NCBI GenBank assembly: GCA_963932145.1
Contig: OZ010587.1
Coordinates: 110,080,829-110,144,828 of the forward strand
From: Acanthosepion lycidas
Lineage: Eukaryota > Mollusca > Cephalopoda > Sepiida > Sepiidae
Reading direction: 5' to 3'
Length of the DNA stretch: 64,000 bases
Positions 50,325 to 64,000 of the stretch are shown here, one piece after another. The notes below the pieces were generated by a model. The model had not been told where the DNA came from and ran no database searches. It worked only from the letters and a program-made list of their open reading frames with translations. Each line of letters begins with the position of its first letter. Positions within the stretch are counted from its first letter, which is position 1. Made by a program: the position numbers and the translations under genes.

Positions 50325-50730
50325 TTAACATTATTTACATTACTTGGACTATTGTCCTCATCTTTGTCGCTATATTTATTACAACATTTTGGCTGTTGTA
50401 CGCTCTGGCCTTCTTCAGGTAGTCGGAATGTCGAACTGAACCCTTTATTTCGCTCACTGGGTAGACTGTTCTAGTTCCACGTGCCATGTTTGATGGATGT
50501 CAGTTATCAGTTATCTCCTAATTTTCCCTCTGAAAGTTCTCCACTGCCTTAACCGGGTATTGAACTCGCACTCTTTGGGTCTTGTCACTGGATCTAACTA
50601 ATGCCTTTATCCACTGTGCCATGTGTCCTTGAGGACTACCTGAAGAAGGTCGGAGTGTACAATGGCCGAAACGTAATAAATATGGCAACAAAGATGAGGA
50701 CAATAGTCTGAATAATGTAAATAGTGTACA
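50325..50730 (-). mobile_element. SINE-like element with about 90-bp inverted terminal repeats and tRNA-like core
   Basis: Terminal segments about 50336-50425 and 50632-50725 are inverted copies of each other: ACTATTGTCCTCATCTTTGT to CCTTCTTCAGGTAG on the left, and its diverged complement on the right. Between them, on the minus strand, lies a tRNA-like piece with A-box region TGGCACAGTGGATAAAGGC (about 50615) and B box GTTCAATAC (about 50555). The same terminal repeat and body occur, truncated, at 8811-9135. Inverted ends around a polymerase III-type core are unusual for a SINE. It sits in the last YAP1 intron. Confidence 0.65.
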
Positions 50731-52429
50731 TAATACCTCATCACATAAATATAGTCAAAATCTCTTAATTTATTAATTCTTTTATAGTTATAAATATAAA
50801 TCATACATTGGATTTTGTCATGCTATGTTTTTCAATGAAATATATTTTAAATGTTTGTAATATTTGATGTTGTTAGAGGAGGAGGAGGTGGAGAAACTGA
50901 ATAGAATTTATAACAGCCCATATTTTTAGGAATTAGGATAATTATCTATTGATTGACACTATAAATCATGAAATAAATCTAACTTTTGCTAAAAGGAAAA
51001 ACCATCTTCCATGTCAGGTTATGAACTTAAGATATTTTTTTTTTTTTATCAAAATTGAAGATGTGAATGGGACAAGTTTTAACTACAATACATCCTTTAG
51101 ACAAAAACTAAAAAAATCTTGGTTACTGAAGAATCTAACCATTAATAATTATTAACAAATATGGTTTAAAGGATTGAATTTAATTCATATTCACAATCCT
51201 TACTACAGATTTTAGGATGTCATTTTCCCCAACAAACTCAGCTTGAAATATTTACAAATACTTCATTTTTTAATTTTTTTTATTTATTCATTCAATGGAA
51301 ATTGTTAATTTTAACATTTGCAAACTTTGGCATTAATGAAGCAGTCTTAGAAAGAAAAAAAAAAAAAAAAAGAAATAAAGAAAAAAAAGACTATAAATCT
51401 TCAAAAATTCCAAGACTTAAGTCGCCAAACTGACCTTCAAGTAAAGGATTGTGGTTTTGTGTATTTTGTTGTTTGAATTTTGGGAAATTATCAAAAGAAA
51501 ATAAAGATTACCCAGGAATGAATTAAATCCTAGCAGACAAAGTCAGCATTCCTTAGATTTCATTCATTAAAAACTGCAAGTGGCAGAATTCCAAAGTTGG
51601 CATGTTGCTGAATGGTGAGGACATTAGCATTCAATCACATCATGATCAATTAGTCAAGGATAAGACTTATTGGTAGTATTGGCCTGGGAGAGATTATCTT
51701 GGCAAATGGCACTGTTGGGAAATACCTGAAGCCCTCAGCCATGAACTGACCCCAAGCCCCGAGAGTAAATTTGGGTAGACAAAACTGTTTCAAAGCTGTC
51801 GATTCTTGTGATAATGGCCAGCTAGAAACATTTCAGCATTAGAGATAGTAATTCTACAGAAAACACCCATGCCCTAGCACTCTGTCCATTCTTGGGAATA
51901 AAAGCACACTGACTGAAATTCTTAAGTCAAATGTATTGTGCAATTTGTTGCAAGCAGAGAGTCAAGTGTAGCGGAAGGTACATTCCCCAATGTTATTTTA
52001 CTATATTCTTGAATACAAACAAGATAGTGATACCTTTATATGCTAAACTTCTCAAATTTTGTTGACTGCCAATAGTCAATAGCAAAATGTTGACATTTAG
52101 AAACTGATCTCAACTTATAACCTGTCATTAGAAGACATTGGCTTAGTTGAGAAGGTTTTATACAAGGCTAAGGAAATACCAGTTATTCAAAGAGCAACAA
52201 CTAAGTTTCCTACCAAAGGGTGTAAAACAGAAATTCTCTTTAAGCTGAAAAATGAATATAAATGTAAGTATCCTCAACCTAAGCCTACTGTTTTGACTAA
52301 ACCAATCAGTTTAGTACTACTAGTACAGTACCATGATTATTTACATTTAGGTTTGTATTTCTGCCAAGGATCAAAGATGATCATTGTGTTGAAGAGTGTT
52401 TGAGATAACATTTTTAAATATATGAATTA

Positions 52430-52690
52430 TTATTGTTATTTATGCTTAATAACATTAATTATGAACAATGCCACAATATACTGAACATATTTGGGAATTT
52501 AGAATATGTCTACATTTCAGTAACTTTTGGACTGTCTACAATCGGTCTTATACAACTATAATAAATGATGTCTGATTAAAATCCTTGAAAATGGTTAACA
52601 GATTAGCTGAAAGCACTTTGGAAGGCAAACATTGACAATTTCTACACACATTAAGTTCAGAAATTAAAACACTCGTTTGCATCTAAGAAA
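52430..52690 (+). pseudogene. Penelope-like element 3' fragment (copy 3) in YAP1 intron
   Basis: ACATTAATTATGAACAATGC then CACAATATACTGAACATATT then TGGGAAT corresponds to the INYE.GHNVLTVFGN codons of the relics at 1040-1880 and 2570-3165. The following TCCTTGAAAATGGTTAACAG then ATTAGCTGAAAGCAC then TTCTACACACATT matches their shared 3' noncoding part. It is a short, diverged 3'-end fragment. Confidence 0.6.
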
Positions 52691-52828
52691 AATATACCCC
52701 CCCCCAACTTCAAATATCTTGTCAGTTTTGTTTAACAAAAACTGTATTAAAGGATTGCTGCCCAAATACGTAATTGTATTTACCTTTCCATTTTAGGCAA
52801 AAAAACTTTAAACGTGACCTGTACTTAC

Positions 52829-52938
52829 TTGTAAGCTTGGAACCAAGTCATCACTGTCCATATTTGTGTTTTCACCACTGTCTCCTACATTCCCAATGTC
52901 CATGTTGCTAAAATCACCTGGACTTTGCATTTTGTGTC
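52829..52938 (-). CDS. YAP1: YAP1 (Yorkie) exon: acidic transactivation region
   Basis: The acceptor TTGATTTCTGCTTCAG precedes GACACAAAATG; the exon is entered in phase 1 and left in phase 0 at donor CAA|GTAAGT. It encodes HKMQSPGDFSNMDIGN, then VGDSGENTNMDSDDLVPSLQ. The end, D-D-L-V-P-S-L-Q, aligns with the E-E-L-M-P-S-L-Q of vertebrate YAP1 at the start of its final helix. The region is rich in Asp, Ser, Asn and Met, as expected of an activation domain. An upstream in-frame ATG in the intron is not a start. Confidence 0.9.
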
Positions 52939-53325
52939 CTGAAGCAGAAATCAAGAAAGAAAACTCGAAGCTGTAAAACCATAAACATAAAAAACATCTG
53001 TACACAAAAGATTAAATATACTTAGCAGCATTAAATCCGATTTATTTTTCTTTGAGTTGGCAGAACATAAAAAAAGTAAAGGAACTTTCAGAATTGGAGA
53101 TCAACTGATTTTTTTTCACAGGCTACTTCAATAAAAAGCATAAAAATATTAAAAAAAAAAAAAATGAGAAAAATGGAAAGGTTAAATTCAGAGAAAATCA
53201 AAATGAAATCATTCAACATAGCTATTTTGAGTAATTTAATTCCATTCTACTAAACAGACAAGATTTTAAATATTAAATTAAGGGGGTTTGCTTATGCCCA
53301 AATACAGTATATAACAGATAACACG

Positions 53326-53327
<2 letters not shown>

Positions 53328-53374
<47 letters not shown>

Positions 53375-53967
53375 CACTTCACCACATGGGAAGTGCATTT
53401 CTTCCTAATTTAAGTAAATTTTCTTTAATACCGAATAATCTGATTTTAAAATTGTCAAATAAAAACAGTTAAAAAACAATAAAACAAATACTTCAATACA
53501 AAAAAGTGATTTGTCTCCCTTGAATCTCGAGAAAAAAAAAAAAAAAAAAGAATTAAAATTCAAACTTTTTAAACTGGAGAAAATTGCTTAAGCCGTTTTA
53601 GTATAAATTTCTATTTAATTTCTTTATATCTTAAAATTTTAAACTATTGATTAAACACAGCTTTAATAGGGATTTTTTATGAAAAAATATGCCAGAATAA
53701 AAGGGTCCAGATTTTGTCATCAAAATGACTTGGTTTGTGAGGCTCTTGAAAACTGGTATCAATTTCAAAGCTGAATCAGAAATTGTCAATACATTTAGAA
53801 CTTTGATGTTTACAATTTATTGCCCAACAAAGATGCTAAAGTACAGAAATTATAGATAGGGTTATTCATAATAAGATTCCTTTTAAGAGAAAATTAAATT
53901 GTATTCTATAATTTACAACAAAGCAAGGCTCTTCCAAAACATTTTCCTCTTATCTTTCTGACAGTAC

Positions 53968-54011
<44 letters not shown>
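53328..54011. repeat. (TA)n and (GT)n tracts in YAP1 intron
   Basis: A TA array at about 53328-53367 and a GT array at about 53972-54011 on the plus strand. Between them, and in the rest of this intron (52939-54745), the sequence is AT-rich with no other recognisable feature. Confidence 0.9.
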
Positions 54012-54012
<1 letters not shown>

Positions 54013-54745
54013 TAAGATACTATTGTAGGTTACATAAAGATGTTCCATTCCATATTCTTAAAAGTTAGCAAATGTGGCAAACCCACTGCTCTTCATCAGG
54101 GTCTATAAAATGAAACAATGAAAGAGACAATAAAAGAGACAATGAAAGAGAAGGAAATTTAGCTAAAAGCATCAATGTTGAAAGTATCTTTTTTTCTTGT
54201 CTTGTTACAGAAATTCAAGACATCTCTACAGACATTTCACCCCTTATGGTCACAAAGAAATTTCCATTCAGCTTTATTACATAGAGCTGAAGTGTTTTAT
54301 CTTTCTTTTTTTTTTTTAAAGCTTTAAGTACATCACAAATGTAAATATAAATTTTACATTATTGTTGGTTTAGTTTTTATTTTTTTATTAAAAATTAAAC
54401 CAGTTTTATTAAAAATGACCACTTTTGTAAATGTACAAACATTTCAAAATACACTTAAAATTTATAAAATTCGACATATTTAAACTATTTAAAAATACAT
54501 CATGAGAAAAATACATCATGAGAAAATTACATTATGCCATATTAATCCATTAAATTCTAACATTTTTAAGGTTGATAGTATATTAAGAAAAAAATAAATA
54601 AATAAAAATAAAATATGCATTTGTTCATCCACAGCTGATATTTTTAAATTACCAAAAAATATAAATGCAGGCAGACAAAAGTAGAATAAGAAAAAAATAA
54701 TTATAAATAATTATGAGGTTGAAGAAGGGCAGGATGTTTATTTAC

Positions 54746-54826
54746 CCCCATCTTGTGTATCCATTTCATCTACATTTGACAGGAAATCTTCGGAAGATTT
54801 TAAACTGTAGTTGGTCCCCATTCCAC
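54746..54826 (-). CDS. YAP1: YAP1 (Yorkie) exon: conserved SSEDFLSNVDEMDT block
   Basis: The acceptor TTTTCTTTTCCAG precedes GTGGAATGG, and the exon ends at GATGGGG|GTAAAT. It is entered and left in phase 1. It encodes GMGTNYSLKSSEDFLSNVDE then MDTQDG. S-x-D-F-L-x-x-V-D-E-M-D-T is one of the most conserved YAP/TAZ segments outside the WW and TEAD-binding domains. It follows the phosphodegron directly in vertebrate YAP1, and the same order is kept here. Confidence 0.93.
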
Positions 54827-54871
54827 CTGGAAAAGAAAATAAATCAATTTAAGAGACTGGAATAAAAATTC

Positions 54872-54875
<4 letters not shown>

Positions 54876-54911
<36 letters not shown>

Positions 54912-54930
54912 ACACACACACACACACACA
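54876..54930. repeat. compound (TA)n-(CA)n microsatellite
   Basis: A TA array (about 54876-54908) runs into a CA array (about 54910-54930), 50 bp upstream, in transcript sense, of a YAP1 acceptor site. Confidence 0.9.
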
Positions 54931-55393
54931 ACCTTGTACAAATTAATTGAAACAAAGCAAATTCCATTATTTACTTTTCTCATATGATTCTTAATTGGAT
55001 TTAAATCAGGAGAGTTTCTAAGTCGGCCTATAGTACTTTGATTTGCTCATTGGTAAGGCTTGCCTGTGTGCAGCATTACAATTTTTGTATGCCTCCTTGG
55101 AGTAACATTCATTGCAGACAATGGCCACAGGACAACTAACCGACAGTCGAGACAATAGTGTCTGGGCGTGATGAAAATCCAATGCAATCATGGATGACAT
55201 AATATTTTCCAAGGCCAAACAAATATCATCATACACCCTGAAAATAAATTCATATTACTGCACATCACTGCAAATGACCTAATCTGAGAAAAAAATAGAA
55301 ATCGATTAACACTGTTAATCCGTGAAGTCTTATAACCTGACTGTACGGTGAAAGAAACGAAACTGGTTGTTTTAATTAACTTGCACAAGGAGG

Positions 55394-55400
<7 letters not shown>
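54931..55400 (-). pseudogene. Tc1-like transposase relic, C-terminal part
   Basis: In minus-strand sense, RLRNSPDLNPIKNHMRKVNN (about 55020-54960) matches the S-P-D-L-N-P-I-E-N block that carries the last catalytic residue (D/E) of Tc1-family transposases; the expected Glu is Lys here. Upstream, FLFFSQIRSF (about 55300) may be the F-S-D-E block with its Asp lost. The right-hand sequence CCTTGTACAAATTAATTGAA on the plus strand looks like a Tc1-type terminal repeat. It is inactive and lies in a YAP1 intron. Confidence 0.5.
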
Positions 55401-55433
<33 letters not shown>

Positions 55434-55499
55434 TATAAGCATGTCTCATTAAACAATAGACATGTCTGATTATTATCAATTTAGACATGTCTTTATATT

Positions 55500-55530
<31 letters not shown>
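55397..55530. repeat. (TA)n / (TAT)n microsatellites
   Basis: A TA array at about 55397-55431, then (TAT)n and a short TA array at 55495-55530. The spacer holds a short inverted motif pair, AGACATGTC/GACATGTCT. Confidence 0.85.
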
Positions 55531-55717
55531 GTGCCAAGATACACAAAATGTGTCTTTCATCACCAGAAAAAATCTGTTTAAAGACAGATGACAGAAAGAT
55601 GATGATGTATGAAATATAATTGACAAAGAATTTGGATAAACTGGGATTATTCTAAACACTAGGTGTGTGTCCATGTACGTACGTGAGTGAGTGCGTGCGT
55701 TGTTATACATCGAGCAG

Positions 55718-55920
55718 GTTTATGGCCATATCAAACACCAGTTCTCATCCAATCACTGAAGTTAAGCAACATTTAACCTGTTCAGTACCTACATGGGTGA
55801 CTGCTCAGGAATACCAGGTGCTCTAAACTTGAATGGTGTAATGGATAATGGCACAGAATGAAAAATCATAGTGGAGTTCAAATTCCAGTTAGGTTCATTA
55901 TATTCACTTACGTGCAAATA
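55718..55920 (+). mobile_element. composite SINE: 5S rRNA-like head joined to tRNA-like part
   Basis: 55718-55830 follows 5S rRNA almost end to end: GTTTATGGCCATATCA, then ACACCAGTTCTCATCC, AATCACTGAAGTTAAGCAAC, CATGGGTGACTGCTCAGGAA and TACCAGGTGCTCTAAAC. About 8 bases are deleted in the first loop and there are scattered substitutions. It continues directly into a tRNA-like segment: GGTGTAATGGATAATGGCAC (A-box region) and GAGTTCAAATTCC (degenerate B box) at about 55834-55890. A 5S head in front of a tRNA-like unit is the organisation of chimeric 5S-tRNA SINEs. It sits antisense in a YAP1 intron. Confidence 0.75.
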
Positions 55921-56051
55921 GCCTTGACAGTACCTTCTTCCAAATATAGGTCAAATATAAAGACTTGTATCAGAAAATTATTTTCTCCACAAAAAAACAC
56001 TTATGATCCAAAAATGTTTTGATATTAAATAACATTAAAAAGGTTGACAAG

Positions 56052-56052
<1 letters not shown>

Positions 56053-56102
<50 letters not shown>

Positions 56103-56404
56103 ACACATTAGGCTTTGTTTTATTACCACCAGCACTCACTGTGTGTAAACCAAAACTATTTTTCCAATAGAAATCATTATAGAGAAAAAAATCACAGTAC
56201 AATAAAATTGGAAAAGAAAAGCACGGCACAACACACAAATGTATACTTGGCGGTAAACTCAGAAATGATTCCGTTTGGGTTAACTTGGCTCGAGATCAGA
56301 AATTTTGTTCGATAACCAAGGCATTTTCATGACAAATTTTCTGTTCAACATGTGACCAAGGTTAATCTCTTTCTGATCATATATATATATATATATATAT
56401 ATAT
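56053..56404. repeat. (TA)n microsatellites in YAP1 intron
   Basis: Two TA arrays at about 56053-56099 and 56379-56404, with unclassified AT-rich sequence between them. Confidence 0.9.
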
Positions 56405-56549
56405 AAAGAGCAAAGTTATGTTGTGCTGTACTAACCAGGGAAACTAATGTAGAAAGTCATTTTTTATGTAATGATAATACTATGAGAAATTGGCCAATAT
56501 AAAAAAAAAGTCATACTTTCACACTAAAAAAAAAAAAAAAAAATCTTAC

Positions 56550-56697
56550 CAAGTCCACTATCTGAACTTTCTTGCCTTGAATGTAAGTCTGCCTGGCTCG
56601 TGTGTCCTAAGAAAGGGTCTGTGACTGAGGTCATTTCATTAGTTTGAGCAATTTGAAGGTCAGAATCAGGATGTATCTGAGCTCTGAGGAGCATCTC
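56550..56697 (-). CDS. YAP1: YAP1 (Yorkie) exon: coiled-coil end, LATS-type site and degron region
   Basis: The acceptor CTTGTTTTTTAAG precedes GAGATGCTC (phase 0), and the donor is GGACTTG|GTAAGA (phase 1). It encodes EMLLRAQIHPDSDLQIAQTN, then EMTSVTDPFLGHTSQADLHS, then RQESSDSGL. H-S-R-Q-E-S fits the LATS kinase consensus H-x-R-x-x-S and aligns with the second main LATS site of vertebrate YAP1 (human S381), whose phosphorylation primes CK1 and SCF-beta-TrCP degradation. In vertebrates the degron reads D-S-G-L-S. Here the splice junction makes it D-S-G-L-G-G, so the last Ser is missing. E-M-L-L-R-A-Q continues the coiled coil. Confidence 0.92.
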
Positions 56698-57046
56698 CTT
56701 AAAAAACAAGATAATATTAGATTCTTAAAATTAGAATTTGGTAATGCAGGCAACTCTAGATATTTATATTGCTGTCATGAAGAAGGAAATATTTCCAGAG
56801 AAAATGGAAAAAGAGAGAAATAGAATGGAAAAGAGAATATTTTCCTGTAAGAATCAAACACTCAAAAGCATTTAAAAGAAATCTTAATTCATTTCCAACA
56901 TTCAACTAAAATAATCTTTACATGATTATAATTCAGAAATAATCAAAGTCTTTGTGTGGTTATCCAAGTGTGATAAGAACTGATTAAAAATCAGATCTGT
57001 TTATCAGGATGGTTCCTTTTCTGTTCTGACCATTTATTGATATTAC

Positions 57047-57309
57047 CTGTCTGGTGATTTCTTCTGCTCTCTTTTTTAACTGCTCTTTCTCCAGTGCAAG
57101 GTTATGGAGTTGCTGAATGCTTGGTGCCATCACCCGTTGACCCTGGTTTGGTTGGTTGTTGTTGTTGTTGTTGTTGTTAACCCCTACAACTTGACCTCCA
57201 GGAGACTGTTGTTGTGGTTGTGGGCCTGGCGAAAGTTTTAGTGATTGCGGACTCTGTCCAGAATTCTGTACTCTGACACCCTGAACTGTATGCTGTTGCA
57301 TGTGAATAG
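57047..57309 (-). CDS. YAP1: YAP1 (Yorkie) exon: Q/N-rich linker and coiled coil
   Basis: The acceptor TCTCTCTCTCCTTCAG precedes CTATTCACATG. The exon is entered in phase 1, so its first two bases complete a Pro codon with the last base of the WW2 exon. It leaves in phase 0 at AGACAG|GTAATA. It encodes IHMQQHTVQGVRVQNSG, a Gln/Pro/Ser-rich linker, an eight-Asn run made of AAC/AAT codons (57157-57180), then PSIQQLHNLALEKEQLKKRA and EEITRQ, a coiled-coil stretch with the L-E-K-E-x-L pattern of YAP proteins. The Met codon near its start is internal, not a translation start. Confidence 0.9.
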
Positions 57310-57614
57310 CTGAAGGAGAGAGAGAAAAAAAATGTCATCAGCATCAATAACAGAAGTACTTTTTACTTTTACATATTGCTTAGCAACAGTCAAAGACAAA
57401 TGACATTTGATTTTTATGAACTTCTAAAATTTGTGTTGCATTCAACTCTGAAGTATATAAAATATAGTGTAGACTACTGTTGTAACCTAGGGAAGGTTAC
57501 CAAATAGAATAATCAAATGAAGGTTGGTAATGAACAATAATACTTAGGACAAGAACAACACACATAAGATTTGCCAGTAGCACGTAGAAGTAGTCAACTG
57601 CTAAAAGTGAGTAA

Positions 57615-57847
57615 ATGAATCTACAACTGCAGGATATCTACCAACTGGCTCATGCAGTCAGATGTGACACCAGGCCAAATTTAATGTGGGATATCTGAGC
57701 CTGTAGGCTCGGCCAAAAATTCCCCATTCGGGTAGCTGTTTCCAAAGACAAGACTCTTGCCCTTCGATGTAGCCTCATCTAGGGATCCTCTCTGCCTCGA
57801 AGCAGAGAGTTTGACCAGCACAGCTGGAGATGAATCTTCAACTGCAG
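57615..57847 (-). mobile_element. third copy of the structured retroposon, with 18-bp target-site duplication
   Basis: The insert (57633-57829) is flanked by ATGAATCTACAACTGCAG (57615-57632) and ATGAATCTTCAACTGCAG (57830-57847), an 18-bp direct repeat with one mismatch. On the minus strand it holds hairpins CCAGC/GCTGG and CTCTCTGC/GCAGAGAG, then AACAGCTACCCGA, GGGGAATTTTTGG, the hairpin GAGCC/GGCTC, and CCCACATTAAA, GGCCTGGTGTCACATCTGAC. These blocks are in the same order as in the dimer at 28159-28846 (GAACAGCTGCCCGA, GGAGAATTTTTG, CCCACATTAAA, ACCTTGTGTCACAACCTGAC). It lacks about 90 bp of the middle of that unit and is a single unit. Confidence 0.65.
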
Positions 57848-58119
57848 ACCAACATACAGTATTTACTACTGCATTTATATGAACAGGGACGTGCCCATTA
57901 TTGTCCGTAGGTATGCTACAACAACTACAATTACACCATAAATCATTTTTTTTTATTTTTTTTTATTTATATGTTTGTCTATCATCCAGTTCACACTCCT
58001 CCCTAGTATTTTGAAAAGGAGTAGAGGTTTATCCCTTGATTCCTGTTTAGGATTGGGTTCCTGGTTTCTTCTAAAGTCTTCTCATTCTCTTTCACTCCCA
58101 GTAGCTCCTTGTCTTAGTG

Positions 58120-58124
<5 letters not shown>

Positions 58125-58151
<27 letters not shown>
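58125..58151. repeat. short (TA)n microsatellite
   Basis: A TA tract in the large YAP1 intron (57310-59500). Apart from the structured retroposon and the minisatellite, I see nothing else recognisable in this intron. Confidence 0.9.
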
Positions 58152-58154
<3 letters not shown>

Positions 58155-58976
58155 TTCAGTTTTGAGCAGGAGGAGGACAAAAAAATTTGACTAGAATGAT
58201 TTTTTTGATGGATGAAGATAAATTTTTGATGTGGTGTATTGGACCAAGTAGTGAAGTTCTTCCTACTTTAGGCCTTATGCCACACCTAAGCGATGCTTAA
58301 TAAATCCCTACAAGATATTAATATTCGAATAACAATTGTTATTGATAATAATTTCTGACATTGAGTGTAAGTGTTTTGGGTCTCTTATCCCAAGTAAAGA
58401 TCACAATAGAACTCTTTAAAAATACAATCTAGATGCAAGGGATTAGAATTTAGTCATTTAGCTATAATAGCAGCACATGGGATGCCGTGTAATATTTAAG
58501 ATACTGTATAAACAAGTACTGTACTTTGATTTCATGTTGGGAGGTGGGGGGGATTATAAAATGTGTGTGTGGGGGGGGGACAGTAAGTATTTAGTGTTTT
58601 CTAACAGTAGAGGGAGGCCAGATTGGAGAGAAGAGATTAAATACAATTAATGAGGGGCTGCTTGCTTACTGGCAAATTGAAAGTTTTTTGCTGCTTCTAA
58701 ATCCAAAGTTCTTTTGGTTTAAAGAGGAGAATAAAGGTATGAAAGATTTTATTTTCTGTCTCATTTTCAACTGAATACAGTTTTAATCAATTTTAAAAGT
58801 CACAGGGCTTCATTGCATATTTGTAATCAGTATTTAGTGTGTCAAAGAATCAAAACTGAATTTTCTTTTTAAAGTGTTTAAAAAAACAAAAAGAAATCTT
58901 AATTTTATTTCCAGTTCAGAAAATTTTGTCAGATGTACATTCCTTTTTTCCAAAGCAACATATTGAATTTTAGTTA

Positions 58977-64000
<5,024 letters not shown>

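Overview
This window looks like animal nuclear DNA, most likely from a coleoid cephalopod such as an octopus; that is an inference from overall character, not from a marker gene. The evidence is intron-rich gene structure with long repeat-filled introns, very many (TA)n, (CA)n and homopolymer tracts, tRNA-derived and 5S-derived SINEs, and decayed copies of Penelope-like, RTE-like, Jockey/CR1-like, Gypsy-like, mariner and Tc1 elements.

The only host gene I can support is the 3' part of a YAP1/Yorkie orthologue on the minus strand. Six exons lie at 59727-59501, 57309-57047, 56697-56550, 54826-54746, 52938-52829 and 49727-49647 (stop at 49649-49647). Splice sites and reading phase agree at every junction. 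They encode the end of WW1, all of WW2, a glutamine/asparagine-rich linker, a coiled coil, a LATS-type H-x-R-x-x-S site, the conserved acidic activation domain and a C-terminal PDZ-ligand-like tail. The TEAD-binding N-terminus and the start of WW1 must lie beyond position 64000.

Layout. 1-14900: a mosaic of decayed transposons (Penelope-like, LINE, mariner, Gypsy-type gag/protease, RTE-like LINE) cut by (TA)n arrays. 15113-25893: a 10.8-kb satellite array of a 56-bp monomer with two levels of higher-order repeat. 25894-27530: two mariner relics, the first cut off where the satellite ends. 28159-28846: a GC-rich, hairpin-rich tandem dimer flanked by an exact 16-bp direct repeat. 29270-31490: a decayed LINE on the minus strand. 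31500-49646: mostly unique, AT-rich, low-complexity sequence with a foldback element, a promoter-like CACGTG/CCAAT/TATA cluster and a SINE; its right part is probably the YAP1 3' UTR and downstream flank. 49647-64000: YAP1 exons and introns, the introns carrying SINEs, a Tc1 relic, a Penelope fragment and a 32-bp minisatellite.

The strongest candidates for something undescribed are (1) the structured element at 28159-28846, which has a diverged third copy in a YAP1 intron (57633-57829) with its own target-site duplication and shows compensatory changes in its hairpins, and (2) the layered higher-order structure of the 56-bp satellite. Within YAP1, the altered degron and altered C-terminal ligand are the most testable points.
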